Of a stretch of DNA of 64,000 bases, positions 11,898 through 20,366 are shown piece after piece (position 1 is the stretch's first letter; every line of letters begins with the position of its first letter). Source of the stretch: Blastococcus sp. URHD0036 (GTDB lineage Bacteria; Actinomycetota; Actinomycetes; Mycobacteriales; Geodermatophilaceae); NCBI RefSeq assembly GCF_000701365.1, contig NZ_JNIK01000011.1, forward strand, positions 248,001 to 312,000, written 5' to 3'. The notes beneath the pieces are model-generated. The model was not told the DNA's origin. It was given only the letters and a program-made list of their open reading frames with translations, and did no database searches. The translations under genes were made by a program, and so were the position numbers.

Positions 11898-12650
11898 ATG
11901 AGCGAGCTCGAGGGACGCACCGCACTGGTCACCGGCGCGAGCCGTGGCATCGGCCTGGCGATCGCGCAGAGCCTGGTCCGCCGCGGCGCGCGGGTCGTCG
12001 TCACCGCCCGCAAGCCCGAGGCGCTCACCGAGGCCGTCGCCGCCCTGGGCGGGCCGGTCGTCGCCGTCGGGGTCGCCGGCAACGCGGGCGACCCGCAGCA
12101 CCGGGCGGAGGCGGTGCGCACCGCCGTCGACACCTTCGGCAGCCTCGACATGCTGGTCGGCAACGTGGGCATCAACCCCGTCTTCGGGCCGATGGTCGAC
12201 CTGGACCTCGACGCCTTCCGCAAGATCCTCGACACCAACGTGGTCGGGACCCTGGGCCTGGTGCAGGAGGCCTGGCGGGCCTGGATGGCGGAGCACGGCG
12301 GCTCGGTGCTGGTCGTCGCCTCCGTGGCCGGCCTCAAGTCCTCCCCCGGCATCGCCGGCTACGGGGTGAGCAAGGCCGCGCTGATCAACATGGTGACCCA
12401 GCTGGCGGTCGAGCTCGGCCCGAAGGTTCGGGTGAACGCGGTCGCCCCCGCCGTGGTGAAGACCCGGTTCGCCGGAGCGCTCTACGAGGGCCGCGAGGAG
12501 GAGGCGGCGAAGGGCTACCCGGTCGGCCGGCTCGGGGAGCCGGAGGACATCGGCGAGGCCGCGGCCTACCTGCTCGGCGCCGGTGCCGGGTGGGTCACCG
12601 GCCAGACGCTCGTGCTGGACGGCGGCACGCTCTCCCGCGGCCCCGCGTGA
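11898..12650 (+). CDS. SDR-family oxidoreductase (FabG-like)
   Basis: Short-chain dehydrogenase of 250 residues. It has the NAD(P)-binding motif TGASRGIG (about 13-20), the NVG segment, catalytic Ser in VVASVAG and YGVSK (Tyr-x3-Lys). It ends with the substrate-loop and dimer region GWVTGQTLVLDGG. The residue after the second strand is Arg (VVTARKPE), which suggests NADPH. The substrate cannot be read from sequence. A good AGGAG lies 6 nt before the ATG. It is a monocistronic gene converging on the repeat-containing membrane protein. Confidence 0.85.
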   Translation: MSELEGRTALVTGASRGIGLAIAQSLVRRGARVVVTARKPEALTEAVAALGGPVVAVGVAGNAGDPQHRAEAVRTAVDTFGSLDMLVGNVGINPVFGPMVDLDLDAFRKILDTNVVGTLGLVQEAWRAWMAEHGGSVLVVASVAGLKSSPGIAGYGVSKAALINMVTQLAVELGPKVRVNAVAPAVVKTRFAGALYEGREEEAAKGYPVGRLGEPEDIGEAAAYLLGAGAGWVTGQTLVLDGGTLSRGPA

Positions 12651-12651
12651 C

Positions 12652-12717
12652 GGCCCCCTCGCAGGGGCCCGCCGCGAGCGTGCGAGGGGCGGGGGGCGAG
12701 GGGGTCCTTCCTCAGTG
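12652..12717 (-). repeat. 3'-end hairpin repeat, copy A
   Basis: On the minus strand this copy starts at the stop codon of the 12712-14199 gene (CACTGAG, then AAGGACC). It continues with a 9-bp arm (CCCCCTCGC), a 33-nt loop and the matching arm (GCGAGGGGG) closed by GG/CC with a bulged A. Copy B lies after ppa at 28057-28120. It has the same loop length, 28 of 33 identical loop bases, and four compensatory arm changes. It probably also acts as the terminator between the two converging genes. Confidence 0.8.
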
Positions 12718-14199
12718 GCGGCCGAGGACCCGGCCCAGGACGTCGTCGTCCTCGTCGTCGTCCCGGTAGCGGTGCCGCCGGCGGCCGGACCCGGCGGCGG
12801 CCGCCCCGCTCTCGGCGAGGATCTGCGCGAGCCGGGCCTCGCCCGGCGTGGGGACGACCGGGGTCTGCACGGTCATCGGCTCGGGGGGCAGCGGCTCCGG
12901 GGGCAGCGGTGCCGGCGGGCGCGGCCACGCCTCGCCCAGCAGGTCGGGCCGCGCCGCGGGCTCGTCCCAGACGTGCCGCTCGGCCGGCGCCGCGAGGGGC
13001 CGTTCCACGGTCAGCTGCTCAGCGGTCCCCGCGTCGTCGCGCCGGCGTCGTGGGCTGGGTGCCCCGGCGGGGGCCGCGGAAGGAGCGTCCTGCTCGACGT
13101 CCCGCCGCCAGCTGGGGACCTCCGACTGCCAGGAGGGCGCCGGCTCGGCCCGCCAGGAGGGCGTCGGGTCGGCCTGCTGCGCGCGGATGCCCTGCAGCGC
13201 CTCGTACCCGCGCGTCTCCGGCGCCGGTGGCGCCACCGGCGGCACCGGCGGCGGCGACCACTCCGGCGCCGCGGGGACCCGGGGTCCCTGCGCCGGGGGC
13301 TCGATGCGGGCGGCGGGCCAAGCGCCCGTGACCTCCCGCGGGGGCTGGTCCGACCAGCTGACCGCGTCGATGGTGCGCGTGCTCGGCCCCTCGACGGAGG
13401 CCGGCGTGGCCCGGGACGACTGCGTCCGCATGACGATCCGCTCGAGGAACATCTCGCTGGACAGCTGCTCGGTCAGCTCGGTGCGCAACCGGCCCACGTC
13501 GGCCCGGAGCTCGGCGAGCTGGCCCAGCTCCGCGCGGATCGCCGACACGCCCGCGAGCTGCTCCCGGAGCCCACCGGGCCCGGAGACGTCGTCGCGCAGG
13601 GTGTCCAGTGCGGCCAGCTCGGTGCGCAGCGTCCCGAGGGCCGCGACGTCCTGCCGCAGCGCGCCGAGGGCGGCCACCTCCCGGCGGAGGCCGTCGAGGG
13701 CGGCGAGGTCGTGCCGGAGCGAGCCGAGGGCGACCACGTCCTGGCGCAGCGCGCCCAGGGCCGCCACCTCCTGACGCAGCGCGCCGACGGCCGCCAGGTC
13801 CTGCCGCAGCGCACCCAGCGCCGCGACGTCACGGCGCAGCGCCGCGAACTCCGTGCGCATCGCGTCCTCGGACTCCCGGCGCAGCCGGTTCTCCGTCTCG
13901 AGCTCGTGCTGCCGGCGGCCGGCGACCTCGCGGGCCAGCTCCAGCTCGTGCGCGCGGCGCAGGGCGGAGGTGTCGGCCGAGGTCCCCGCCCGGCGCCGGC
14001 CGGTGGCCAGGAGCGCGAGCACGAACCCCCAGGCGCCGGCCAGGACCCCCAGCCGGAGCACCCGCGGGTCGTCGCTCAGGAACACCACGACCGTCGCCGC
14101 CACGGCCAGCAGGGCGCCGGCGGCGATCCCCCAGTGACGGCGGTCGGCGGTCGCGGGTCGACCCGATGAGTCGCCCTGATCGACCTGTCCCCCGCGCAT
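12712..14199 (-). CDS. Membrane protein with twelve 10-residue coiled-coil repeats (Rv3604c position)
   Basis: The 495-residue protein has two N-terminal transmembrane segments (about 24-41 and 47-66), then a charged helical stretch. Residues 121-240 hold twelve near-perfect 10-residue repeats with consensus LRxDVAALGA, for example LRQDVAALGT. A Pro/Trp-rich, probably disordered tail and an acidic-basic C-terminus follow. Position and layout match Rv3604c-like proteins (DUF6779 by recollection). Function is unknown. A decad is unusual for a coiled coil. The ATG at 14199 is preceded by GGAGG at 2-nt spacing; longer upstream in-frame starts look like non-coding sequence. Confidence 0.75.
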   Translation of the reverse strand: MRGGQVDQGDSSGRPATADRRHWGIAAGALLAVAATVVVFLSDDPRVLRLGVLAGAWGFVLALLATGRRRAGTSADTSALRRAHELELAREVAGRRQHELETENRLRRESEDAMRTEFAALRRDVAALGALRQDLAAVGALRQEVAALGALRQDVVALGSLRHDLAALDGLRREVAALGALRQDVAALGTLRTELAALDTLRDDVSGPGGLREQLAGVSAIRAELGQLAELRADVGRLRTELTEQLSSEMFLERIVMRTQSSRATPASVEGPSTRTIDAVSWSDQPPREVTGAWPAARIEPPAQGPRVPAAPEWSPPPVPPVAPPAPETRGYEALQGIRAQQADPTPSWRAEPAPSWQSEVPSWRRDVEQDAPSAAPAGAPSPRRRRDDAGTAEQLTVERPLAAPAERHVWDEPAARPDLLGEAWPRPPAPLPPEPLPPEPMTVQTPVVPTPGEARLAQILAESGAAAAGSGRRRHRYRDDDEDDDVLGRVLGRH

Positions 14200-14263
14200 G
14201 GCCTCCAGCGTAACGGCGGATCGCCCTCCGCTCACGCTCCGAACTGCATCCGTGACGCAGACG

Positions 14264-14302
14264 CCACGAGGCCCCCGCGGAGTTCCCGCGGGGGCCTCGT
14301 GG
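14264..14302 (-). terminator. Terminator of the osmoprotectant binding-protein gene
   Basis: A 17-bp perfect stem (14264-14280 with 14286-14302; arm CCACGAGGCCCCCGCGG) around a 5-nt loop, 12 nt after the proX-like stop codon. Confidence 0.85.
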
Positions 14303-14314
14303 ACGGCGGTGCGA

Positions 14315-15328
14315 TCAGGACTGGGCCAGCGCACCGTCCGAGCTGAAGACCAGACCGAGCGAGACCTCGCCCTGCTCGATCGCGCCCTTGGTCAGCGGGC
14401 CACCGGCGTCCAGGGGGACGAACTCGGCGAACTGCATCCCGTAGGTGTCCTCGAGGCCCGGCTGGCAGAACGGCCGGGTCGGGCACTCCTCCGGACCACC
14501 GAGGACGAGCGAGCCGTCGCCGCAGGCGTCGGCGAGCTCCGACAGGGTCGAGACCCCGAGGCCGTCGGCGAACTCCTGGGTCACGGCGAAGGCGTTCTGG
14601 TCGGCGGCCTCGGAGGGCTCCCCGAAGGTGAGGCCGACCTGCTCGGCGAGCGTCTGCAGGGCGTCCCGCGTGGCCGTCACGTCGCCGCTCGCGACCGGGT
14701 CGGGGTTCGCGCCGTTGACCTGGGCGTTGAGCGCCTCGGTCACGGTCGCCAGGTACTCGGGGAAGACCTGCAGGTCCGAGCCGGAGATGAGCGCCGGGAG
14801 GTAGAGGTCGCGGTTGCCCACCGTGCGGACCGAGGCGTCGAAGCCGGCGGACTTGAGGACGTCGGCGTAGATGTTGCCCAGGATCGTCGACTCCGTGAAG
14901 TCCGCGGCGCCCACGACGATCGAGCCGCTGCCCTGCTCCAGGCCGTCGGTGACGCCGCTGTCCTCCACCCACGCGGCCGCGACGTCCTCGGCGCTCTCCC
15001 GCTGGAGGTCCACCGACGCGTTCAGCTCGACGAGGTCCTCGGTGGTGAGCGCGGCCGAGATCGCGTCGAGCGCCGGCAGGAGCGCGGGGTTGCTCGTCGC
15101 GGTCACCGACGTCACGGCCGGGATGATGTTGTCGGCGTTCTGCAGCTCCATGTCGTCCTCGAGGACGACGAGCTGGTCACCGGCGACCGGCGCGCACGCG
15201 TCACCGCTGGCGGCACTGCCGCTGGTCTCGTCGCCCCCGGTGCCCGACGAGCCGGAGTCGCCGCAGGCCGCGGTGGCGAGCACCGCGGCGATCGCGAGGG
15301 GGAGGAATGCACGGGAACGCCTGGTCAC
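14315..15328 (-). CDS. Glycine betaine/osmoprotectant ABC transporter binding lipoprotein, apparently circularly permuted
   Basis: Extracytoplasmic solute-binding lipoprotein of 337 residues with a lipobox ending at C22 (LATAAC). The part normally at the C-terminus of ProX/OpuCC proteins (LVVLEDDMELQNADNIIPAV and LTTEDLVELNASVD, residues 51-129) comes first here. The canonical N-terminal lobe (GSIVVGAADFTES from 135) follows, and the protein ends at LGLVFSSDGALAQS, where the VVLED segment would normally continue. This is the signature of a circular permutation. Four extra cysteines (C45 and three near the end) could form disulfides. The start is GTG at 15328 with GAAGG upstream. The likely partners are the two permeases upstream and the divergent ATPase. 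Confidence 0.9.
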   Translation of the reverse strand: MTRRSRAFLPLAIAAVLATAACGDSGSSGTGGDETSGSAASGDACAPVAGDQLVVLEDDMELQNADNIIPAVTSVTATSNPALLPALDAISAALTTEDLVELNASVDLQRESAEDVAAAWVEDSGVTDGLEQGSGSIVVGAADFTESTILGNIYADVLKSAGFDASVRTVGNRDLYLPALISGSDLQVFPEYLATVTEALNAQVNGANPDPVASGDVTATRDALQTLAEQVGLTFGEPSEAADQNAFAVTQEFADGLGVSTLSELADACGDGSLVLGGPEECPTRPFCQPGLEDTYGMQFAEFVPLDAGGPLTKGAIEQGEVSLGLVFSSDGALAQS

Positions 15329-15476
15329 GGCCGCCGCCTTCTGTGTCCCGCCCGGCCGCGAGGCCCGGGCGCGTGTCTGGCGGGAGGTGTCCCGCGTCGG
15401 CCATGCAACCCCTCCCGGGACCGCACGGCCAAATCCGCGGCCGATGTGTTGTGCGCTTGTTATCCAGTGAGCGGCG

Positions 15477-16214
15477 TCACGAGGGGACGCCCGCGGCGGT
15501 CAGCTCCGGGGTGCCGCTCGCGGCCGCCGCCCGCGGCACGCGGCGGAACGGCAGCCTGCGCGGCCCGGGGGTCACGGCCCAGGAGACGGCGACCAGCAGC
15601 AGTTCGGTCCCCATCGCCAGCACGGCGACGAGGAGCGCACCGGCGATCATCACGCCGTAGTCGTGCTGGCCGAAGCCCAGGTTGATCAGCCGGCCGAGAC
15701 CGCCGCCCCCGACCAGGGCCGCCAGCGTGGCCGTGGCGACGACCTGCACGGTCGCCGTCCGGATGCCGGTCAGCACGAGCGGCGCGGCCAGCGGCGCCTC
15801 GACGCGGCGGAGCACCTGCCCGCGGCTCATCCCCATTGCCCGCGCCGCTTCGCGCAGGTCGGCGTCCACGCCGCGGAAGCCCACGAACGTGTTGGTGAGG
15901 ATCGGCGGCACGGCGAAGATCGCGAGGGCGAGCGCCGTCGCCTCGTCGCCGAACCCGATGGGGCTGACCGCGAAGAGGGTGAGCAGGGCGAGGGTCGGGA
16001 TCGCCCGGCTGACGTTGGAGAGGACGACGACCGGGCCGGAGCCGCGCCGTGCCCGCCCCAGCAGGACCCCGAGCGGCAGGGCGACGACCATGGCGATGGC
16101 GACCGCGGCCAGCGAGACGCGCACGTGCTCGCCGAGCAGGTCCAGGATGCCGCCGCGACGGGTCCAGTTGAACGGGTCGTTGAGATAGCTGATCGCGCGC
16201 TCGAAGTCGTTCAC
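15477..16214 (-). CDS. Osmoprotectant ABC transporter permease (OpuCD/YehW type)
   Basis: A 245-residue inner-membrane subunit with about six hydrophobic segments. It has the ABC-permease EAA loop AARAMGMSRGQVLRRVEAPLA and the family signature GGGGLGRLINLGFGQ. It pairs with the other permease (221 residues), whose stop lies 10 nt upstream. A 148-bp gap separates it from the binding-protein gene, which may have its own promoter. The tail after residue 215 is extra and polar. The GTG start at 16214 is the first good one in frame. Confidence 0.9.
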   Translation of the reverse strand: MNDFERAISYLNDPFNWTRRGGILDLLGEHVRVSLAAVAIAMVVALPLGVLLGRARRGSGPVVVLSNVSRAIPTLALLTLFAVSPIGFGDEATALALAIFAVPPILTNTFVGFRGVDADLREAARAMGMSRGQVLRRVEAPLAAPLVLTGIRTATVQVVATATLAALVGGGGLGRLINLGFGQHDYGVMIAGALLVAVLAMGTELLLVAVSWAVTPGPRRLPFRRVPRAAAASGTPELTAAGVPS

Positions 16215-16224
16215 CGGCGCCGCC

Positions 16225-16890
16225 TCACGTCCGGGCCACCCGGGCCCACGGCGTCAGCAGCCGTTCCAGCCCCGCCAGCAGCAGGTCGGCGACGAGGGCG
16301 AGCAGCACGCAGCCGAGCGCACCGGTCACGATCTCCGCGCGGTACTCGTTGGCGGCCAGGCCACCGGTGATCAGCTGCCCCATGCCGCCGTGGCCGACCA
16401 GGACCCCCACGGTCACCAGCGCGACCGTCGACACCGTGGCGATCCGCAGCCCGGCCATGAACGCCGGCAGGGCCAGCGGCAGGTCGACCCGCAGGAACAG
16501 CTGGGCCGGGCTCAGGCCCATCCCGCGGGCGGCCTCGCGGACCTCGGGCGGCACCCCCTGCAGGCCGGCCAGGAAGTTGCGCACGAGGATGACCAGCGAA
16601 TAGGCCGTCAGCCCGATGAGGACGGTGGTCGCCGAGAGCCCGGTCAGTGGCAGGACGAAGGCGAACAGGGCCAGCGACGGGATCGTGTAGACGACCGTCG
16701 AGAGCGCCAGCACCGGTCCGGCGAGCCACCGGCTGCGCCGCGCCAGCAGCGCCAGCGGCAGGGCGATGACCGCGCCGAGGAGCACGGCTGCCACCGTCAG
16801 GCGGACGTGTTCGCCGAGGTACCCCAGAATGGTGTCCCAGTTGCGGGACACGTACGACGGGTCGAACCAGGGGTTCGGCGCCTCCTCCAC
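16225..16890 (-). CDS. Osmoprotectant ABC transporter permease (OpuCB/YehY type)
   Basis: A 221-residue permease beginning VEEAPNPWFDPSYVSRNWDT, followed by five to six membrane segments. The EAA loop is AARGMGLSPAQLFLRVDLPLA, and HGGMGQLITGG is the family's terminal signature. The GTG at 16890 is chosen because upstream in-frame sequence overlaps the divergent ATPase gene, whose start is 57 bp away. Both permeases together form the channel of an importer for glycine betaine or a related compatible solute. Confidence 0.9.
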   Translation of the reverse strand: MEEAPNPWFDPSYVSRNWDTILGYLGEHVRLTVAAVLLGAVIALPLALLARRSRWLAGPVLALSTVVYTIPSLALFAFVLPLTGLSATTVLIGLTAYSLVILVRNFLAGLQGVPPEVREAARGMGLSPAQLFLRVDLPLALPAFMAGLRIATVSTVALVTVGVLVGHGGMGQLITGGLAANEYRAEIVTGALGCVLLALVADLLLAGLERLLTPWARVART

Positions 16891-16947
16891 CGCGAGGACG
16901 TCGCCCGCTGCGCCCAGCTCCGGGCGCACGGACAGGAGGACCACACC

Positions 16948-18114
16948 GTGGACGTTACTGCCGCCGCCCCGCCGGCCGCAGCTCCCGTGCAGGTCGCGGC
17001 AGGGGGCGACGCCCCGGAGATCCGCCTCGAGGGGATCAGCAAGGTCTACGCCGACGGCACCGTCGGTGTCGCGGAGCTGGACCTCACCCTCGCCTCGGGC
17101 GAGCTCACCGTGCTCGTCGGCCCCTCCGGCTGCGGCAAGACGACGACCATGAAGATGATCAACCGGATCATCGAGCCGACGACGGGTCGCATCCTCCTGG
17201 ACGGCGAGGACGTCACCCGCGTCGACGGCGACCGGCTGCGGCGGCGCATCGGCTACGTCATCCAGAACGTCGGGCTGTTCCCGCACCAGACCGTGCGCGC
17301 CAACGTGGCCACCGTCCCCAAGCTGCTGGGCTGGGACCGCCGCCGCACCCGCGCCCGCGTCGACGAGCTGCTGGCCACGGTGGGCCTGGACCCCGCCGTG
17401 CACGGCGACCGCTACCCCGCCCAGCTGTCCGGTGGGCAGCGGCAGCGGGCCGGCGTCGCCCGGGCGCTGGCCGCCGACCCGGGCGTCCTGCTGATGGACG
17501 AGCCGTTCTCCGCCGTCGACCCGGTGGTGCGCGAGCGCCTGCAGGACGAGTTCCTCCGGCTCCAGGCCTCGGTGCGCAAGACGATCGTCTTCGTCACGCA
17601 CGACATCGAGGAGGCCGTCCGCCTGGGCGACCGCATCGCGGTGATGAGCGCGGGCGGGCACGTCGAGCAGTTCGCCCCGCCCGCGGAGCTCCTCGGGCGG
17701 CCGGCCAACGACTACGTGGCCGACTTCGTCGGCGCCGACCGCGGGCTGAAGCGTCTCGCCGTGACGCCCATCGACCCCGGGGACCTGGAGCGGGCGCCGG
17801 TGGTCGGGATCGACGCCTCGCCGGCCGATGCGGCCCGCGTGCTGGGGGGTGCCGCCGGCGCGGTGGTGCTGGACGCCGCCGGACGGCCGTGCGGCTGGCT
17901 GCCGGCCGACCGGGCCGGCGGGGCGGGCACCGTCGCCGGGGCGATGCGCGCGGTCGAGCCCGTGCCGGTGACGGCGACGCTGAAGACCGGGCTGTCGGTG
18001 CTGCTGCGCGTCGACGTCGACGCGGTGCCGGTCGTCGACGGCGATTCCTACCTCGGCGTCCTCACCGCGGGTGCCGCGCACACCACCCTGCGCCGGTCGG
18101 TCGAGCGCGGCTGA
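16948..18114 (+). CDS. Osmoprotectant ABC transporter ATP-binding protein with CBS region
   Basis: A 388-residue ATPase (OpuCA/ProV type) with Walker A GPSGCGKTTT (about 63-72), signature LSGGQRQRAG, Walker B VLLMDEPFSAVDP and H-loop FVTHDIEE. From about residue 250 there is a CBS-like C-terminal region (VPVTATLKTGLSVLLRVDVD, then VPVVDGDSYLGVL), a typical ionic-strength sensor in this family. GTG at 16948 has AGGAGG at 8 nt. It is transcribed away from the permeases and binding protein, an unusual split for this system. Confidence 0.92.
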   Translation: MDVTAAAPPAAAPVQVAAGGDAPEIRLEGISKVYADGTVGVAELDLTLASGELTVLVGPSGCGKTTTMKMINRIIEPTTGRILLDGEDVTRVDGDRLRRRIGYVIQNVGLFPHQTVRANVATVPKLLGWDRRRTRARVDELLATVGLDPAVHGDRYPAQLSGGQRQRAGVARALAADPGVLLMDEPFSAVDPVVRERLQDEFLRLQASVRKTIVFVTHDIEEAVRLGDRIAVMSAGGHVEQFAPPAELLGRPANDYVADFVGADRGLKRLAVTPIDPGDLERAPVVGIDASPADAARVLGGAAGAVVLDAAGRPCGWLPADRAGGAGTVAGAMRAVEPVPVTATLKTGLSVLLRVDVDAVPVVDGDSYLGVLTAGAAHTTLRRSVERG

Positions 18115-18120
18115 TCCCGG

Positions 18121-18651
18121 CTAGGCCCGGACGCCGCCGGCGGGCCCGTCGTCCTCGGCCGGCGGTACGCGGCAGACGTGCTCGAGCCACAGGGCCGCGG
18201 CGGTCAGGGCGGCCGACGCCAGGACCCCGATGCCCGCGGTGACGGCGTCGCCGGACGCGGCGTCCAGCCGGTCCAGCGCGGGCACGACGTGCAGCAGCAC
18301 GCCGGCCCAGACCCCGACGAAGGCGGCCCCGACGTAGGCGCTGGCCTGGGCCAGGACCGCGGCGCGGGCGACGAGCATCGGCTCCACCGGCCGCACGTCC
18401 CCGGGCCGGACGGGGGCGGCGGCCGCCGGCCGGCCACGACGGGCGTCGCGGCGCGCCTCCCGGAGCACGGCGAGCCGGGTCCGCAGGGTCCGCGCGGCCA
18501 GCGCCTCGGCGACGGCGAGCAGGGCCAGCGGCACCGGCAGCCACCAGCGCAGCGGCGGCAGGTCGCCGTAGGCCGACCGGACGACCAGCCAGGAGGCCAC
18601 CGCCAGACCGACGGCGACGACGGCGAGGTCGCGGCGGCTGACCGGCGTCAC
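18121..18651 (-). CDS. DUF3180 membrane protein (Rv3605c family)
   Basis: A 176-residue protein with about four hydrophobic segments (about 9-24, 36-50, 98-122 and 135-155) and an Arg-rich cytoplasmic loop. The family's function is unknown, but it always follows the fol genes in actinobacteria. The GTG start at 18651 overlaps the folK stop (GTGA), so it is the last cistron of the folate operon. Confidence 0.85.
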   Translation of the reverse strand: MTPVSRRDLAVVAVGLAVASWLVVRSAYGDLPPLRWWLPVPLALLAVAEALAARTLRTRLAVLREARRDARRGRPAAAAPVRPGDVRPVEPMLVARAAVLAQASAYVGAAFVGVWAGVLLHVVPALDRLDAASGDAVTAGIGVLASAALTAAALWLEHVCRVPPAEDDGPAGGVRA

Positions 18652-19151
18652 GGCCGGCCCTCCCACCGCACCACGGCGCCGACCTCCTCCGGCGGCAGGG
18701 CGGCCAGCAGGTCGGCCACCGGGCCGTGTCCGGGCAGGACCGCGTCGGGGTCCACGGACGACCACGGCACGAGCACGAACGCCCGCTCGTGGGCCCGGGG
18801 GTGCGGCAGCGTGAGGGTGGGGTCGTCGGAGACCACCGGCTTGCCGTCCTCGTAAGTCACCAGGACGACGTCGACGTCGAGGGTGCGCGCGCCCCAGCGG
18901 ACCTCGCGGGTGCGGCCGGCGGCCTGTTCCAGCTCGTGCGCGCGGGCCAGCCAGCCGGCAGCGTCCCGGGGGCCGTCGACGAGCGCGATCGCGTTGAGGT
19001 ACGCGGGCTGCTCGACCGGTCCCCACGGCGGGGTCTCGTACAGCGCGGAGGCGGCCACCAGACCGTCGGCGGACAGCGCGTCGAGCGCCGCGGTCAGCGT
19101 GGCGGCGCGGTCGCCCAGGTTGGCGCCCAGCGACAGCACGGCGCGGGTCAC
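18648..19151 (-). CDS. folK: 2-amino-4-hydroxy-6-hydroxymethyldihydropteridine pyrophosphokinase
   Basis: Transfers pyrophosphate from ATP to the pterin in folate synthesis. The 167-residue protein has LSLGANLGDRAATL at the N-terminus, ALYETPPWGPVEQPAYLNA, the RWGARTLDVDVVLV metal/ATP loop and LPHPRAHERAFVLVP. The GTG at 19151 overlaps the folB stop. Confidence 0.95.
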   Translation of the reverse strand: MTRAVLSLGANLGDRAATLTAALDALSADGLVAASALYETPPWGPVEQPAYLNAIALVDGPRDAAGWLARAHELEQAAGRTREVRWGARTLDVDVVLVTYEDGKPVVSDDPTLTLPHPRAHERAFVLVPWSSVDPDAVLPGHGPVADLLAALPPEEVGAVVRWEGRP

Positions 19152-19510
19152 GACCGGGCCCGCCGGATCGCCACGGTGACGTCGTCGAAGGGCACGCCCA
19201 GCTCCGCGTCGGGCTTGTGCACCGTGATCTCGACCGCGTCGACCAGGGGGTTGGCCAGGCAGGCGTCGGCCAGCCGCTGCGCGAGGGTCTCCAGGAGGTC
19301 GACCGGCTCGCCGGTGAGGATCGCGTGCAGCCCCTGCGAGAGCTCGGCGTAGTTCACCGTCTTCGCGAGGTCGTCGCCGGCGGCCGCGGGTGCGGTGTCC
19401 AGCTCCAGGACGACGTCGACGGCGAACCTCTGCCCCCGCTCGCGCTCCCAGTCGTACACGCCGTGGTGGGCGTGGGCGGTGATGCCTCGGACGGTGATGC
19501 GGTCAACCAC
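19148..19510 (-). CDS. folB: Dihydroneopterin aldolase
   Basis: Cleaves dihydroneopterin to hydroxymethyl-dihydropterin. The 120-residue protein has ITVRGITAHAHHGVYDWERE at the N-terminus, the active-site region of the T-fold enzymes, and conserved NYAELSQ and LETLAQRLAD. It overlaps folP upstream by 8 nt and folK downstream by 4 nt. Confidence 0.95.
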   Translation of the reverse strand: MVDRITVRGITAHAHHGVYDWERERGQRFAVDVVLELDTAPAAAGDDLAKTVNYAELSQGLHAILTGEPVDLLETLAQRLADACLANPLVDAVEITVHKPDAELGVPFDDVTVAIRRARS

Positions 19511-20366
19511 GGGATCGGCTCTCCTGTCGGGCGCGCTGGACGGCGGCGAGGGTGACGACGGCGTCGACCGAGGCCGCGGCGTCGTGCACGCGGACCCCCC
19601 AGGCGCCCGCCTCCGCGGCCAGCACCGTCGTCGCCAGGGTGGCGGCGTCGCGCTGCTCGGCCGGGCGCACCTCGCCGTCGGGCCCGGCCAGCTCGCGGCC
19701 GAGGAAGGTCTTGCGGGAGGCGCCCACGAGCACGGGCAGGCCCAGCCCCACGATGCGGTCGAGGCCGGCCAGCACCCGCCAGTTGTGCTCGGCCCGCTTG
19801 GCGAACCCGAGCCCCGGGTCGAGCACCAGCTGGCCGGGGTCGACCCCGGCGGCGACGACGTCCTCCACCCGCGCGGTCAGCTCGGCGCAGACCTCGGTGA
19901 CCACGTCGCCGTAGCGCGCCGCGGCGTACATCTCCCGGCTGTGGCCGCGCCAGTGCATCAGGACCCACGGCACGCCGGACTCGGCGACGAGGTCGGCCAT
20001 GTTCTTGTCGGCCAGGCCGCCGCTCACGTCGTTGACCAGGGTCGCGCCCGCGTGGATCGCGGCCTCGGCGACCTCGGCGCGGGTGGTGTCGACGCTGACC
20101 CGCACCCCGGCGGCGGCCAGCTCGCGGACCACCGGCACCACCCGCCGGCACTCCTCGTCGGCGTCGACACGGTCGGCCCCGGGGCGGGTGGACTCCCCAC
20201 CGACGTCGACGTAGTCGGCACCGGCCGCGTGCATGGCCAGGCCGTGGGCGATCGCCGACGGGGCGTCGGCGAAACACCCGCCGTCGGAGAAGGAGTCGGG
20301 CGTCACGTTGAGGACGCCCATCACCACGCAGCGCCCCGGCTGCGGCAGCTCGATGCGGTCGTTCAC
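19503..20366 (-). CDS. folP: Dihydropteroate synthase
   Basis: Joins p-aminobenzoate to the pterin pyrophosphate; the sulfonamide target. The 287-residue TIM barrel has [59 protein letters not shown] and [13 protein letters not shown] at 20366 gives [15 protein letters not shown] and overlaps the folE stop (GTGA). Longer in-frame starts overlap folE and lack similarity. Confidence 0.96.
   Translation of the reverse strand: MNDRIELPQPGRCVVMGVLNVTPDSFSDGGCFADAPSAIAHGLAMHAAGADYVDVGGESTRPGADRVDADEECRRVVPVVRELAAAGVRVSVDTTRAEVAEAAIHAGATLVNDVSGGLADKNMADLVAESGVPWVLMHWRGHSREMYAAARYGDVVTEVCAELTARVEDVVAAGVDPGQLVLDPGLGFAKRAEHNWRVLAGLDRIVGLGLPVLVGASRKTFLGRELAGPDGEVRPAEQRDAATLATTVLAAEAGAWGVRVHDAAASVDAVVTLAAVQRARQESRSRG

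Noticed and set aside
13480-13839. Possible non-coding tandem DNA repeat or CRISPR-like array (30-bp period)
   Set aside because: The period is an exact multiple of three, in frame, and explained by the 10-residue protein repeat; there are no unique spacers.
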